DNA of 6,405 bases from Candidatus Cloacimonadota bacterium (GCA_023230025.1 JALNYD010000167.1:1-6405); one strand, 5' to 3'; numbered from the stretch's first letter, positions 1 through 6,151 are shown. Numbers and translations: made by a program. The notes: generated from the letters alone by a model not told the origin.

Positions 1-69
1 AGGATTGCGATCAATGACATGCTCGATGCGCTTAACTGCCACAATATCCGTGCCAATTCCGAAGATCAC
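1..69 (-). CDS. acpS: Holo-[acyl-carrier-protein] synthase, N-terminal fragment
   Basis: This is the first 23 codons of a gene that runs off the left window edge. The translation begins (V/M)IFGIGTDIVAVKRIE, the classic AcpS N-terminus. Asp8 of GIGTDIV matches the conserved Mg2+-binding aspartate of the family. AcpS transfers the 4'-phosphopantetheine arm of CoA to a serine of apo-ACP in the cytoplasm, activating it for fatty acid synthesis. The start is GTG at 67-69; the G at 69 is also the last base of the ogt stop (TAGTG), so the two genes overlap by one base and are probably translationally coupled. A GGAG lies 7 nt upstream of the GTG, inside the end of ogt. The C-terminal part of the protein is not in the window, so intactness cannot be judged. 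Confidence 0.87.
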   Translation of the reverse strand, partial: MIFGIGTDIVAVKRIEHVIDRNP

Positions 70-533
70 TATGAAGCTCCAAAGCGCTGTTCCAGACTCA
101 ACAGAAAGCGTTTGACTGTTGCTGAACCGACGTAACCGCTTAGTTTCCCATCACTGGCTATCACTCGATGACAGGGCAGCAAAATGGGTACTGGATTAGC
201 TTTCAAGGCAGATCCAACCGCCCGACTTGCGTTAGGTTTGCCAATACGTGTAGCCAATTCCTGATAACTGATGGTGTTGCCATAAGGAATCCGCAGCACT
301 TCTTCCCAAACCTGCAATTGAAAGCTGGTTCCCGTGGCAAAGAAGGCCAGATCAAAATCCTTGATTTCACCGGCAAACCAGGCGTCAAGCTGCCGAATGA
401 TTTCCGCTTCAAAATCACCTTCCACCACGGAGTTCAGCGCTTGGTCGCAAAAGCTGATTCTGGTGATGGTTTCTTCCTCGATCTCAATTTCGAGACACAA
501 TTCCGGGATTTGATAATATAAAATACTTAACAT
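69..533 (-). CDS. ogt: Methylated-DNA--protein-cysteine methyltransferase
   Basis: Suicide DNA-repair protein that moves the alkyl group from O6-alkylguanine (or O4-alkylthymine) onto its own cysteine. With the start used here it has 154 residues, a normal size for the Ogt type. An N-terminal ribonuclease-H-like domain occupies roughly residues 1-65. The C-terminal catalytic domain contains IPYGNTISYQELA, the NASRAVGSALKANP recognition helix with its arginine (about R104) that replaces the flipped base, and the active-site PCHRV with Cys121. ATG at 533 is preferred over an in-frame TTG at 554, because the longer form would begin within the T-tract of the rplS terminator. No strong ribosome-binding site precedes either start. 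It overlaps acpS downstream by one base. Being a stand-alone Ogt without an Ada regulatory domain, it is probably not itself a regulator. Symbol ogt is chosen on architecture. Confidence 0.92.
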   Translation of the reverse strand: MLSILYYQIPELCLEIEIEEETITRISFCDQALNSVVEGDFEAEIIRQLDAWFAGEIKDFDLAFFATGTSFQLQVWEEVLRIPYGNTISYQELATRIGKPNASRAVGSALKANPVPILLPCHRVIASDGKLSGYVGSATVKRFLLSLEQRFGAS

Positions 534-550
534 AATACTACTTCGTTGCT

Positions 551-593
551 GCAAAAGACAAAGCCCCTCGATGCATAGATCATCCGAGGGGCT
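551..593 (-). terminator. Intrinsic terminator after rplS
   Basis: On the minus strand a perfect 9-bp stem (AGCCCCTCG paired with CGAGGGGCT, plus-strand arms 562-570 and 585-593) is followed by the T-rich run TTTGTCTTTT. The hairpin begins 22 bp after the rplS stop. It has the GC-rich stem plus U-tract of a Rho-independent terminator and probably ends the rpsP-rplS transcript, making ogt-acpS a separate unit. The plus strand also has TTTGTTTT after the stem, so some bidirectional activity is possible. Confidence 0.82.
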
Positions 594-614
594 AAGAGCT
601 TTGTTTTACGGTAA

Positions 615-968
615 CTATGCTGTGAATCTCCGACGTTCTTTGATTCTTCCTGCTTTACCTTTGGCACTACGCAGATAGAAGAGCTTCGCTCTGCGAACCT
701 GGCCATGACGAACAATCTCAAGTTTATCGATATTGGGTGAGTTTTGAGGGAAAATCCTCTCCACGCCCACACCGCTTGATACTTTTCGAACAGTGAAGGA
801 TTTGGAAACGCCAGCACCGCGTTTTTGAATCACGATGCCCTGAAAGATTTGGATACGTTCTTTGCTACCTTCTTTAATTTTATAATGGACCTTCACGGTA
901 TCGCCAACGCGATACTCTGGAAAGTCAGTTCTGATTTGGTCTCTGCCAAGCATTTGCAGAATATCCAT
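615..968 (-). CDS. rplS: 50S ribosomal protein L19 (bL19)
   Basis: A 117-residue basic protein of the expected length for bL19 (about 115). It shows the family pattern: FPEYRVGDTVKVHYKIKEG near residues 15-34, IFQGIVIQKRGAG at 41-53, SFTVRKVSSGVGVERIFP at 57-74, and the C-terminal VRRAKLFYLR...GKAGRIKERR. L19 sits at the 30S-50S interface. The ATG at 966-968 is chosen because GGAGG lies 7 nt upstream and the protein then starts MDILQMLGRDQI; an upstream in-frame extension to about 1061 has no family resemblance. It follows trmD after an unusually long 271-bp gap holding predicted hairpins, and is followed by an intrinsic terminator. It is the usual distal gene of the rpsP-rimM-trmD-rplS operon. 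Confidence 0.96.
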   Translation of the reverse strand: MDILQMLGRDQIRTDFPEYRVGDTVKVHYKIKEGSKERIQIFQGIVIQKRGAGVSKSFTVRKVSSGVGVERIFPQNSPNIDKLEIVRHGQVRRAKLFYLRSAKGKAGRIKERRRFTA

Positions 969-975
969 TTGGGTT

Positions 976-981
976 CCTCCC
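976..981 (-). promoter_or_regulatory. Shine-Dalgarno site of rplS
   Basis: Minus strand GGGAGG, followed by AACCCAA and ATG. This strong site decides the rplS start at 968 over upstream in-frame start codons. Confidence 0.8.
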
Positions 982-1031
982 ATATATATACTCGGAGAAG
1001 CAAAAACCCGGGAATGCAGCTTACGGCGCAA

Positions 1032-1155
1032 GCACAGCTCAAAGTAGCGGGATCTGCGCATAATCCCGATCGAACGCTGTGCCCTGTGAACTCATCTTCA
1101 AACTCCAGCAACCTGAAAGCGCTGGTGCTAGTTTCCCCACCATTCTGTGGAGGAA
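1032..1155 (-). promoter_or_regulatory. Predicted structured leader upstream of rplS
   Basis: The 271-bp gap between trmD and rplS has no convincing gene but several good helices when read as minus-strand RNA. (1) TTCC and CCAC, with a bulged base between them, pair with GTGG-GGAA (1133-1140 with 1147-1155), 8 bp around a 6-nt loop. (2) CCAGCG pairs with UGCUGG (1105-1110 with 1120-1125); its last pair is a G-U on the minus RNA but a mismatch on the plus strand, favouring minus. (3) A perfect 7-bp outer stem GCACAGC/GCUGUGC (1032-1038 with 1076-1082) encloses a perfect 6-bp hairpin CGGGAU/AUCCCG (1048-1053 with 1063-1068). It could be an L19-responsive leader, an RNA processing site or a transcription start region. 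I recognise no known RNA family, and no convincing promoter was found. Confidence 0.45.
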
Positions 1156-1218
1156 GTTCCGCAATCCGCAATTATCGGTAAAGATTAGGTTTCAGCTTTC
1201 CTGATTGGTTATCAATGT

Positions 1219-1232
1219 TCCTGTTTTCAGGA
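1219..1232 (-). other. Short hairpin just after trmD
   Basis: TCCTG-AAAA-CAGGA on the minus strand, a 5-bp stem with a 4-nt loop, starts 7 nt after the trmD stop. No T-tract follows, so it is not a standard intrinsic terminator; it may stabilise the 3' end of the trmD part of the transcript or simply be chance. Confidence 0.3.
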
Positions 1233-1239
1233 GCTTTGC

Positions 1240-1923
1240 TTATCTGTCCTTGTCGGACAATAAATCTGGTCTGCGTACCCTGGTTAGAAGCCTGGCTTCA
1301 GCCTGTGCCCACTCCGCTATTTTGGCATGATTGCCGTTGAGCAGAGAATCCGGCACTTGCTGTCCTAAGAACTCGCTGGGCCGGGTGTAACACGGGAAGC
1401 CAAGGCTTGAGCTATAAAAGGAATCGGTTTGAGCACTATTGATATCGCTGAGTACTCCAGGAAGCAATCTGGCAACGCCATCGATGAAAACCTGCGCGGC
1501 CAATTCTCCACCACTGAGCACATAATCACCAATCGAAATCTCATCGGAAACCGCCAGCCGCCGAAAGCGTTGATCGATCTCCTTGTAATGCCCGCAGATC
1601 AGAATTACTCTGGATTCCTGGGCATAGTCGCAAAGCATCTTCTGTTTCAGAGGACGTCCCTGCGGACTGAAATAGATCACTGGCGCATTGCCTTCCAAAA
1701 TCCGGGGCAACAAGGCATCCCATAGTGGCTGGATCATCCCCACCATACCGGCAAAGCCGCCATAAGGGTAATCATCCACCTGATGATGCTTGTTGTTGGC
1801 ATAAGCCCGGATGTCAAAAGTCTGAACTTCCAAAGCCTGTTTGCTGATAGCTCGGGCGACGATGCTTTGGGACAAAAAGGAGCTGAAAAACTCCGGAAAG
1901 AGGCTTAACACCTCAATCTTCAT
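1240..1923 (-). CDS. trmD: tRNA (guanine-N1-)-methyltransferase TrmD
   Basis: SAM-dependent SPOUT methyltransferase that makes m1G at position 37, 3' of the anticodon in certain tRNAs, preventing +1 frameshifting. The 227-residue protein starts MKIEVLSLFPEFF. The knotted SAM-binding region shows YFSPQGRPL (84-92), LICGHYKEIDQR (108-119) and SIGDYVLSGGEL (130-141). The residues equivalent to E. coli catalytic Arg154 and Asp169 are present: R152 in VARLLPGVL and D167 in TDSF. The C-terminal tRNA-binding part has CYTRP, GNHAKIAEW and RVRRPDLL. ATG at 1921-1923 is chosen because AAGGA lies 6 nt upstream and the family begins at this point. It overlaps the end of rimM by 11 bp. Two departures from common consensus are noted: PYGGFAGMVGM instead of PYGGGPGMLMM, and SFYSSSLGFP where GLLDxP is usual. 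Confidence 0.96.
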   Translation of the reverse strand: MKIEVLSLFPEFFSSFLSQSIVARAISKQALEVQTFDIRAYANNKHHQVDDYPYGGFAGMVGMIQPLWDALLPRILEGNAPVIYFSPQGRPLKQKMLCDYAQESRVILICGHYKEIDQRFRRLAVSDEISIGDYVLSGGELAAQVFIDGVARLLPGVLSDINSAQTDSFYSSSLGFPCYTRPSEFLGQQVPDSLLNGNHAKIAEWAQAEARLLTRVRRPDLLSDKDR

Positions 1924-2464
1924 TCTCGTTCCTTGACAATATCCCATCCTGCAGCTTGAATCCAGAAGCAGCCAGAAGCTCCTCCATATTCTTCAGATGC
2001 AGCACGTCAGAATCCTTTCGGGGCGGCAATACATAATGATCCACATAGGGAATCATCAGTTCGGAATCCAGGTCCGTGGCCAGTACCAATACATCCTGTG
2101 CTCCGTTGAAAAATACATCAACTACACAGCCAAGTAACTGGCCATCAAGCACCACATCCCGCCCCAGAAGAGCTTCGTCGTCCTCAGGTTCAAAAGCCGT
2201 ATCATCGATTGCGATCACAGCTTCCCGGTGCAATTTGCGTTCAGCGGCAACGCCGTCCTCGGCAAACTTGACCAAAATCCTTTTATCTCGCTCTTTCCTA
2301 TCACTGATAGTTACGTAAAACACTCTATCTTCTTCAAAGATCAAATATATGTCATCCGTATGATCAAAATCTCCCCGATATTGGGGCTTGATCATCACAT
2401 GATGCCAGCCATTATCGTCCTGTCCGCCCAGTCTGCCTATTCCGATAAGGTGAGGGGCAGTCAT
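1913..2464 (-). CDS. rimM: Ribosome maturation factor RimM (divergent)
   Basis: A 183-residue protein lying exactly where rimM is expected, between the KH gene and trmD. RimM binds S19 and helps assemble the head of the 30S subunit. The N-terminal barrel domain (about 1-88) is poorly conserved: the usual GxxGxxGxV loop is replaced by IGRLGGQDDNGWHHVMI, although the alternation of beta strands is retained. The C-terminal PRC-barrel half (about 95-165) is better: LLGRDVVLDGQLLGCVVDVF, then DVLVLATD, and ELMIPYVDHYVL (135-146), the counterpart of the family's ELLIPxVxxxV segment. Its ATG directly follows the TAA of khpA (TAAATG, no gap) with only a weak ribosome-binding site, suggesting re-initiation. 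It overlaps trmD by 11 bp. The identification rests partly on position in the operon. Confidence 0.85.
   Translation of the reverse strand: MTAPHLIGIGRLGGQDDNGWHHVMIKPQYRGDFDHTDDIYLIFEEDRVFYVTISDRKERDKRILVKFAEDGVAAERKLHREAVIAIDDTAFEPEDDEALLGRDVVLDGQLLGCVVDVFFNGAQDVLVLATDLDSELMIPYVDHYVLPPRKDSDVLHLKNMEELLAASGFKLQDGILSRNENED
1930..1934 (-). promoter_or_regulatory. Shine-Dalgarno site of trmD
   Basis: AAGGA on the minus strand, 6 nt before the ATG at 1923 and located inside rimM. It supports that start over an in-frame upstream codon at 1947 and fits coupled translation with rimM. Confidence 0.65.
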
Positions 2465-2695
2465 TTACTCAATGATTTCCAGCTCGGCACGCTTTCCTTG
2501 TTTGGTTGATACAGCATTGATAATTGTCCGGATAGCGCCAGCAGTGCGGCCTCTTTTCCCAATTACCTTACCAATGTCATTCTTAGCTACACGGAGCTCA
2601 TACAGGGTTATCTTATCGCCATTAATCTCGGTGATTGACACTTCACTGGGATCATCCACAAGAGCTTTAACCATGAATTCAATGAGATCTTTCAT
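2465..2695 (-). CDS. khpA: KhpA-type KH-domain RNA-binding protein
   Basis: A 76-residue protein that is one KH domain. It opens MKDLIEFMVKALVDDPSEV, has the strand ITLYELRVAKNDIGKVIG, and carries the RNA-gripping GxxG loop as GKRG (46-49) followed by RTAGAIRTIIN. Length and sequence match the KhpA family (formerly UPF0109/YlqC), normally encoded just after rpsP. In Gram-positive bacteria KhpA pairs with KhpB (Jag) to bind many RNAs; whether that holds here is unknown. The start ATG at 2693-2695 has a strong GAGGTG about 7 nt upstream. It lies 23 bp after rpsP, and its stop abuts the rimM start without a gap. Confidence 0.94.
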   Translation of the reverse strand: MKDLIEFMVKALVDDPSEVSITEINGDKITLYELRVAKNDIGKVIGKRGRTAGAIRTIINAVSTKQGKRAELEIIE

Positions 2696-2718
2696 GCTTC
2701 ACCTCGGTTTCTGTGTTG

Positions 2719-2994
2719 TTATTCTGCTTTAGCGATTTTGCGCTCGTGCCAGATCTGTAATACGCCAGCTTTGCGCAAGAGTGAACGAACGGTTTCAGTG
2801 GGCTGTGCGCCTACGGAAAGCCAGTGAATCGCCCGCTCTGTTTCAATATTGATTTTTGAGGGGTTAGGTTTGGGATCATACCAACCAACGCATTCGATAT
2901 ATTTCCCGCACTGCTTCACGCGTGAATCCACGGCTACAATGCGATAAAAAGGCTGGTCGTTTGCTCCCATCCTTCTCAGTCTCAGCTTGACCAT
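2719..2994 (-). CDS. rpsP: 30S ribosomal protein S16 (bS16)
   Basis: A 91-residue protein, slightly longer than E. coli S16 (82). Family features include MVKLRLRRMGANDQPFYRIV at the N-terminus, AVDSRV, the GKYIECVGWYDP segment (residues 30-41), the helix ERAIHWLSVGAQPTETVRSLL (53-73) and LRKAGV. S16 binds 16S rRNA in the body of the 30S subunit and is an assembly protein. The ATG has AAGGAG 6 nt upstream. It is the first gene of the rpsP-khpA-rimM-trmD(-rplS) operon and has a plausible promoter about 45-75 bp upstream. Confidence 0.97.
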   Translation of the reverse strand: MVKLRLRRMGANDQPFYRIVAVDSRVKQCGKYIECVGWYDPKPNPSKINIETERAIHWLSVGAQPTETVRSLLRKAGVLQIWHERKIAKAE

Positions 2995-3038
2995 TATTTC
3001 TCCTTGTTATTATAAGTAAGGGTTTTCTAAGATTTCGC

Positions 3039-3067
3039 ATTGTTTTTAAAGTGGCTGTTTACGTCAA
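3039..3067 (-). promoter_or_regulatory. Candidate promoter of the rpsP operon
   Basis: On the minus strand a -35-like TTGACG (3062-3067) is separated by exactly 17 bp from a weak -10-like AACAAT (3039-3044). It would give an AT-rich leader of roughly 35-40 nt before the rpsP ATG, which carries a strong ribosome-binding site. The -35 match is 5/6 and the -10 match 4/6 to the sigma70 consensus; the organism's own consensus is unknown. Confidence 0.45.
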
Positions 3068-3124
3068 GCCTTTTTTTGCCAGAAAACCAGAACATTGGCT
3101 AATGAATGCTTTCTGACAGAAGCA

Positions 3125-3153
3125 GCTATGTTGAGCACATGAATATGTGTCAA
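3125..3153 (-). promoter_or_regulatory. TTGACA box with overlapping palindrome
   Basis: A perfect TTGACA (minus strand, 3148-3153) sits in the asnB-lipoprotein/rpsP intergenic region. Overlapping it and filling the spacer is the inverted repeat CACAT-ATTC-ATGTG (3136-3149), operator-like in size. The -10 at 17-bp spacing (CATAGC) is poor, so this may be an upstream promoter or activator/repressor site for rpsP, or chance. Confidence 0.28.
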
Positions 3154-3214
3154 TCCCGCTTAGCTTCACCAGGAAGAAATCCTCGCTAGCTTATACGCTC
3201 AAAATCCTTATCCA

Positions 3215-4105
3215 CTATTTAAGCAACAAATCCCAAACACTCACCGGTAATGCTCCTGTGAACTCAAAGGGGCTTTTCAGTTCCATTCCCAAGCCTTCCA
3301 GGATGATTGTCCCCTGCACACAATAAGCGATCTCGCCCTTGAAGGCACCCCTGGTCGCCCCCACCAGGGATTTGAGGTTTGAAAGTTCAAACACCATGGT
3401 TCCCTCTTTGTGAAACACATCGGCATCAAAGCTGAGCTGGTTTTTGAGCTGGCCGCGTCCCACTTCTTTGCCATCCACCAGTATTTTGGCTGGGAAGCCC
3501 TTGAAATTGAAGCTGAGCCCATAGGGATTAAGCAGGATGAAATCCGCATTCAGCTCAGATTTGCTGATCCCCATATCTCCCACATAAGTTCTGGTGAGGA
3601 TGAAGATATCCTGTCCGCTTCCCCCTCCCCCACCGAAGTTGGTGAGCTTATCCTGCAGATGTTCTTTCAAGGAGAGATCGTAGGGCTCTTCAAAGCTAAA
3701 GCGTTTGGAGATTCCCATTGCTCTGGCATCACCCTTGCCAGCGATGAAGAAGTGCACATTGTGATTGATATTACTGACGTTCTGGATCAAAGGCCGGGTA
3801 AGCAGATCCACATCCAGATCCACATTGATGCTCTTCTTTTTGGGCAGGTCCAGGCTCTGCTTGATCGCAGCAGTTCCCACCCGGAAGCGGTTTTTATCCA
3901 GCAAATCAAGCTTCAGGGAGCTCAGGCGGATTTCATAGTTATTGGGGTTGTGAACGATTACGGAGAGCTTTAGCCGGGTGCGATCCGCAGAAAAGCTCTG
4001 TAGTTCAACATCTTGAATCTTCTCCACTTCGGGTGTCTTGAAGATCAATTTACATGAGCTGAAAAGCAGCATCAAGCCAAGTATTGCCAGGATATAGTGT
4101 CGCAT
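3215..4105 (-). CDS. Lipoprotein with two LEA-like (LEA14/WHy) domains
   Basis: A 296-residue protein of no certain function. It starts with a short lipoprotein signal, MRHYILAILGLMLLFSSC, with the probable lipidated Cys at 18, so it should be membrane-anchored outside the cytoplasm. Two similar beta-rich domains follow, at about 32-145 and 170-285. Each carries the N-P-N/Y turn typical of LEA14/WHy domains (VHNPNN at 51-56; LLNPYG at 191-196) and an adjoining strand pattern (RLSSLKLDLL; SFNFKGFPAKILVDG). They are joined by a glycine-rich linker, GGGGGSG at 158-164. LEA14-like lipoproteins are linked to stress or envelope roles in some bacteria, but no substrate is known. The start at 4105 is preferred over ATGs at 4120 and 4123 because GAGGT lies 6 nt upstream and the signal peptide then begins normally. 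It follows asnB by 14 bp, so co-transcription is likely. Confidence 0.8.
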   Translation of the reverse strand: MRHYILAILGLMLLFSSCKLIFKTPEVEKIQDVELQSFSADRTRLKLSVIVHNPNNYEIRLSSLKLDLLDKNRFRVGTAAIKQSLDLPKKKSINVDLDVDLLTRPLIQNVSNINHNVHFFIAGKGDARAMGISKRFSFEEPYDLSLKEHLQDKLTNFGGGGGSGQDIFILTRTYVGDMGISKSELNADFILLNPYGLSFNFKGFPAKILVDGKEVGRGQLKNQLSFDADVFHKEGTMVFELSNLKSLVGATRGAFKGEIAYCVQGTIILEGLGMELKSPFEFTGALPVSVWDLLLK

Positions 4106-4111
4106 TGAGTT

Positions 4112-4116
4112 ACCTC
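4112..4116 (-). promoter_or_regulatory. Shine-Dalgarno site deciding the lipoprotein start
   Basis: GAGGT followed by AACTCA and ATG on the minus strand. It lies downstream of the two upstream ATGs that overlap the asnB stop (ATGATG), so it can only serve the ATG at 4105. Confidence 0.65.
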
Positions 4117-4119
4117 GCA

Positions 4120-6084
4120 TCATCCAAATCTTCTTGCCCAGATCTCCAGGGCTATTACATTGAACAGCATTTCGGCATCGCCATCACGTCCTTTGAGATA
4201 GTTTTGCCATTTATCATGCACTTTAGCCACATTCCAGATTCCGCGTTTGCGAAACTCCGGGCTGTGCAGGATTTCATTTATAAAGGGTTTCAATTCATTT
4301 CTCATCCACCGCCGGTAAAAGGGGCTGCCAAAGATGCCCTTGTCCTTGCGCTCAGCGATCTCCGAGGGAACACAACTTTGCATCGCTTTACGGTGAATTA
4401 CCTTGCGTAGAGGAGGTTGAATCTTATACTCAGAAGGCAGGCTAAACACAAAATCCACCAGCCGGTGATCCAGAAAGGGCACCCGGCTTTCCACGCTGTT
4501 ACCCATGCTCATGCGATCCTCAAAGTGCAAAAGAGTCTGAATCGAGGTGTTGCGCATCATATTGAAAAGGAAATTAGAGAGGCGGGAAGCGGGAATATCC
4601 TGAATATGTGCCAGCAAACCGTCTTCACTCTGCGCTTTGGCCTGATTCTTGAATTCATCACTGAAGGGATCAAAACGATAGGCCCGGAATTCCAGATTAT
4701 AAAGCTGGGATTCACTCAGCATCGTACTCAGGCCAATTTTGCCTAGTTTGGCCAGATTCAAAAGCAGGTTTTTGTCCATGAATGCCGGCAGCTCACGGGC
4801 AAATCTGCCCAGTTTGAGATTCCGTAACTGATCGGCATAATAGCGATAGGCAGCATGTTGATAACCTGCCGAAATCTCATCTGAGCCCTGTCCGGATAAT
4901 AGCACCCGGATACCATGATCGTGAGTGAACTTCATCAGAGCATATTGCGATACAAATCCTGAGGCCAGCGGCAAATCGTTCAGATAGGTGGCATCTGACC
5001 ACCAGGCGATGGCATCCTGAGCCGATGGGGCAATCAGATGTGATTCTGCACCGGTATGTTGGGCCACTTTGGCGATCCAGCGTCGTTCATCCAAAGCCGG
5101 ATCATCCTGGTAATATGTGGAAAATGTCTTGAGCGGATAATCCAGACTTGAGCTCGCTGAACACACAATGGCGCTGGAATCCATCCCTCCGGATAATGAG
5201 GCGGCGATCTCCACATCACTGCGCAATTGCAGCCGCAATGAATCCTGAAACAACTGCCGGTACTGCTCCACTGCATCCGGGAAGGATATGCTATTCTGCT
5301 CAAAAGTCTCGATCTCCAGGGAGTAATATTCCGAAATCCGGATCTGTCCATCCTGAACTATCAGTTGATGCCCTGGAAGCAGGGAATGCACGCTTTGCCA
5401 ATAGGTATCATCATCATAGACCATCAGGGCATTAATTTTCATGCTGCGCCAGATCATTGCCTGGTTCAGATTTTTGGATATTGGCGCTTCCAGCAATTGC
5501 TTGATCTCGCTGCCCCAATACATGATGCCATCGGAAACAGCGTAATAAAAGGGTTTGATGCCATAGCGGTCACGACTGCAAAAAAGCTTCCGGGTTTTGA
5601 TATCCCAAAGCGCAAATGCCCACATCCCGTTGAGCCGGGATTGCAGAGCTTCACCCCAGGCGTGATAGGCTTTGATGATCACTTCCGTATCGCTATGGCT
5701 GAAAAAACTGTAGCCCAGAGTCTCCAATTCCGCCCTCAGCTCCAGATGGTTATAGATCTCGCCATTAAAAATGATCGCCAGCCCCAGCCCTTCATCATAC
5801 ATCGGCTGATGCCCGCTTTCCTGCAATTCCACAGTGGGTAACCTGCGAAAGCCAAAGCCCAATTGTGCCTTATGATCAGTTTTGTGAAAGCAGATGTGAG
5901 ATCTCACATCGGCAGGAGAATCTTCTCCACAGTAGTTATAGATCTTTCCAGATGCCACATCTACCATCAGGTAACCCTCATCATGAGGCCCCCGATGCGC
6001 AATCAGATCTGTCATGTTTTTCAGCAGAGTAAAATCTATACTTTGATCCGCTTTATAGCAGTATATCCCAGTGATTCCGCACAT
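4120..6084 (-). CDS. asnB: Asparagine synthetase, glutamine-hydrolysing
   Basis: A 654-residue two-domain enzyme: aspartate + glutamine + ATP give asparagine + glutamate + AMP + PPi. The class II glutaminase domain (about 1-220) starts MCGITGI, with Cys2 as the nucleophile exposed after Met removal, and shows HRGP (30-33), NGEIYN (107-112) and HSDTEVI (130-136). The synthetase domain (about 250-650) has the PP-loop SGGMDSS (298-304), SGQGSDEISAGY (397-408) and HFEDRMSMGNSVESRVPFLDH (520-540). An insert at about 41-74 containing GEDSPADV resembles the xxDTP insert I recall in asparagine synthetases of polysaccharide gene clusters, so amidation of a sugar or peptide cannot be excluded. The ATG has AAGGAG 6 nt upstream. 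The gene lies downstream of the hairpin array and is followed 14 bp later by the LEA lipoprotein gene. All catalytic motifs look intact. Confidence 0.95.
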   Translation of the reverse strand: MCGITGIYCYKADQSIDFTLLKNMTDLIAHRGPHDEGYLMVDVASGKIYNYCGEDSPADVRSHICFHKTDHKAQLGFGFRRLPTVELQESGHQPMYDEGLGLAIIFNGEIYNHLELRAELETLGYSFFSHSDTEVIIKAYHAWGEALQSRLNGMWAFALWDIKTRKLFCSRDRYGIKPFYYAVSDGIMYWGSEIKQLLEAPISKNLNQAMIWRSMKINALMVYDDDTYWQSVHSLLPGHQLIVQDGQIRISEYYSLEIETFEQNSISFPDAVEQYRQLFQDSLRLQLRSDVEIAASLSGGMDSSAIVCSASSSLDYPLKTFSTYYQDDPALDERRWIAKVAQHTGAESHLIAPSAQDAIAWWSDATYLNDLPLASGFVSQYALMKFTHDHGIRVLLSGQGSDEISAGYQHAAYRYYADQLRNLKLGRFARELPAFMDKNLLLNLAKLGKIGLSTMLSESQLYNLEFRAYRFDPFSDEFKNQAKAQSEDGLLAHIQDIPASRLSNFLFNMMRNTSIQTLLHFEDRMSMGNSVESRVPFLDHRLVDFVFSLPSEYKIQPPLRKVIHRKAMQSCVPSEIAERKDKGIFGSPFYRRWMRNELKPFINEILHSPEFRKRGIWNVAKVHDKWQNYLKGRDGDAEMLFNVIALEIWARRFG

Positions 6085-6151
6085 TTATTCTCCTTCTGAG
6101 TAGCACTCAAAAGGATGCTCAGTTACAGTCAAGAGAAATGTGGATTTCACT

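Noticed and set aside
534..554. TTGTCT-15-TAGTAT as an ogt promoter, or TTG at 554 as the ogt start
   Set aside because: The promoter match is weak with short spacing and would give a leaderless message; the TTG start would place coding sequence in the terminator T-tract.
893..1171. A minus-strand open frame of about 92 codons filling the trmD-rplS gap
   Set aside because: It runs into rplS in another frame, has a cysteine-rich, non-family-like composition and no clear ribosome-binding site; the DNA is better explained by hairpins.
3009..3014. Perfect TATAAT on the minus strand just before the rpsP ribosome-binding site
   Set aside because: Its start point would fall inside or next to the Shine-Dalgarno sequence, and no -35 lies 16-18 bp upstream (CGAAAT). 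Probably chance in AT-rich leader DNA.
3051..3077. Plus-strand GGCT...AGCC followed by seven Ts, resembling a terminator
   Set aside because: The stem is only 4 bp with a 10-nt loop, and there is no plus-strand gene to terminate.
3410..3973. Long plus-strand open frame opposite the LEA lipoprotein gene
   Set aside because: It is antisense to a gene with signal peptide, domain motifs and a ribosome-binding site, and shows no recognisable protein features of its own.
6104..6132. TTGACT upstream of asnB as a possible -35 box
   Set aside because: The hexamer at 17-bp spacing is TGAGTG, a poor -10, and nearby spacings are no better. The asnB promoter is left unassigned.
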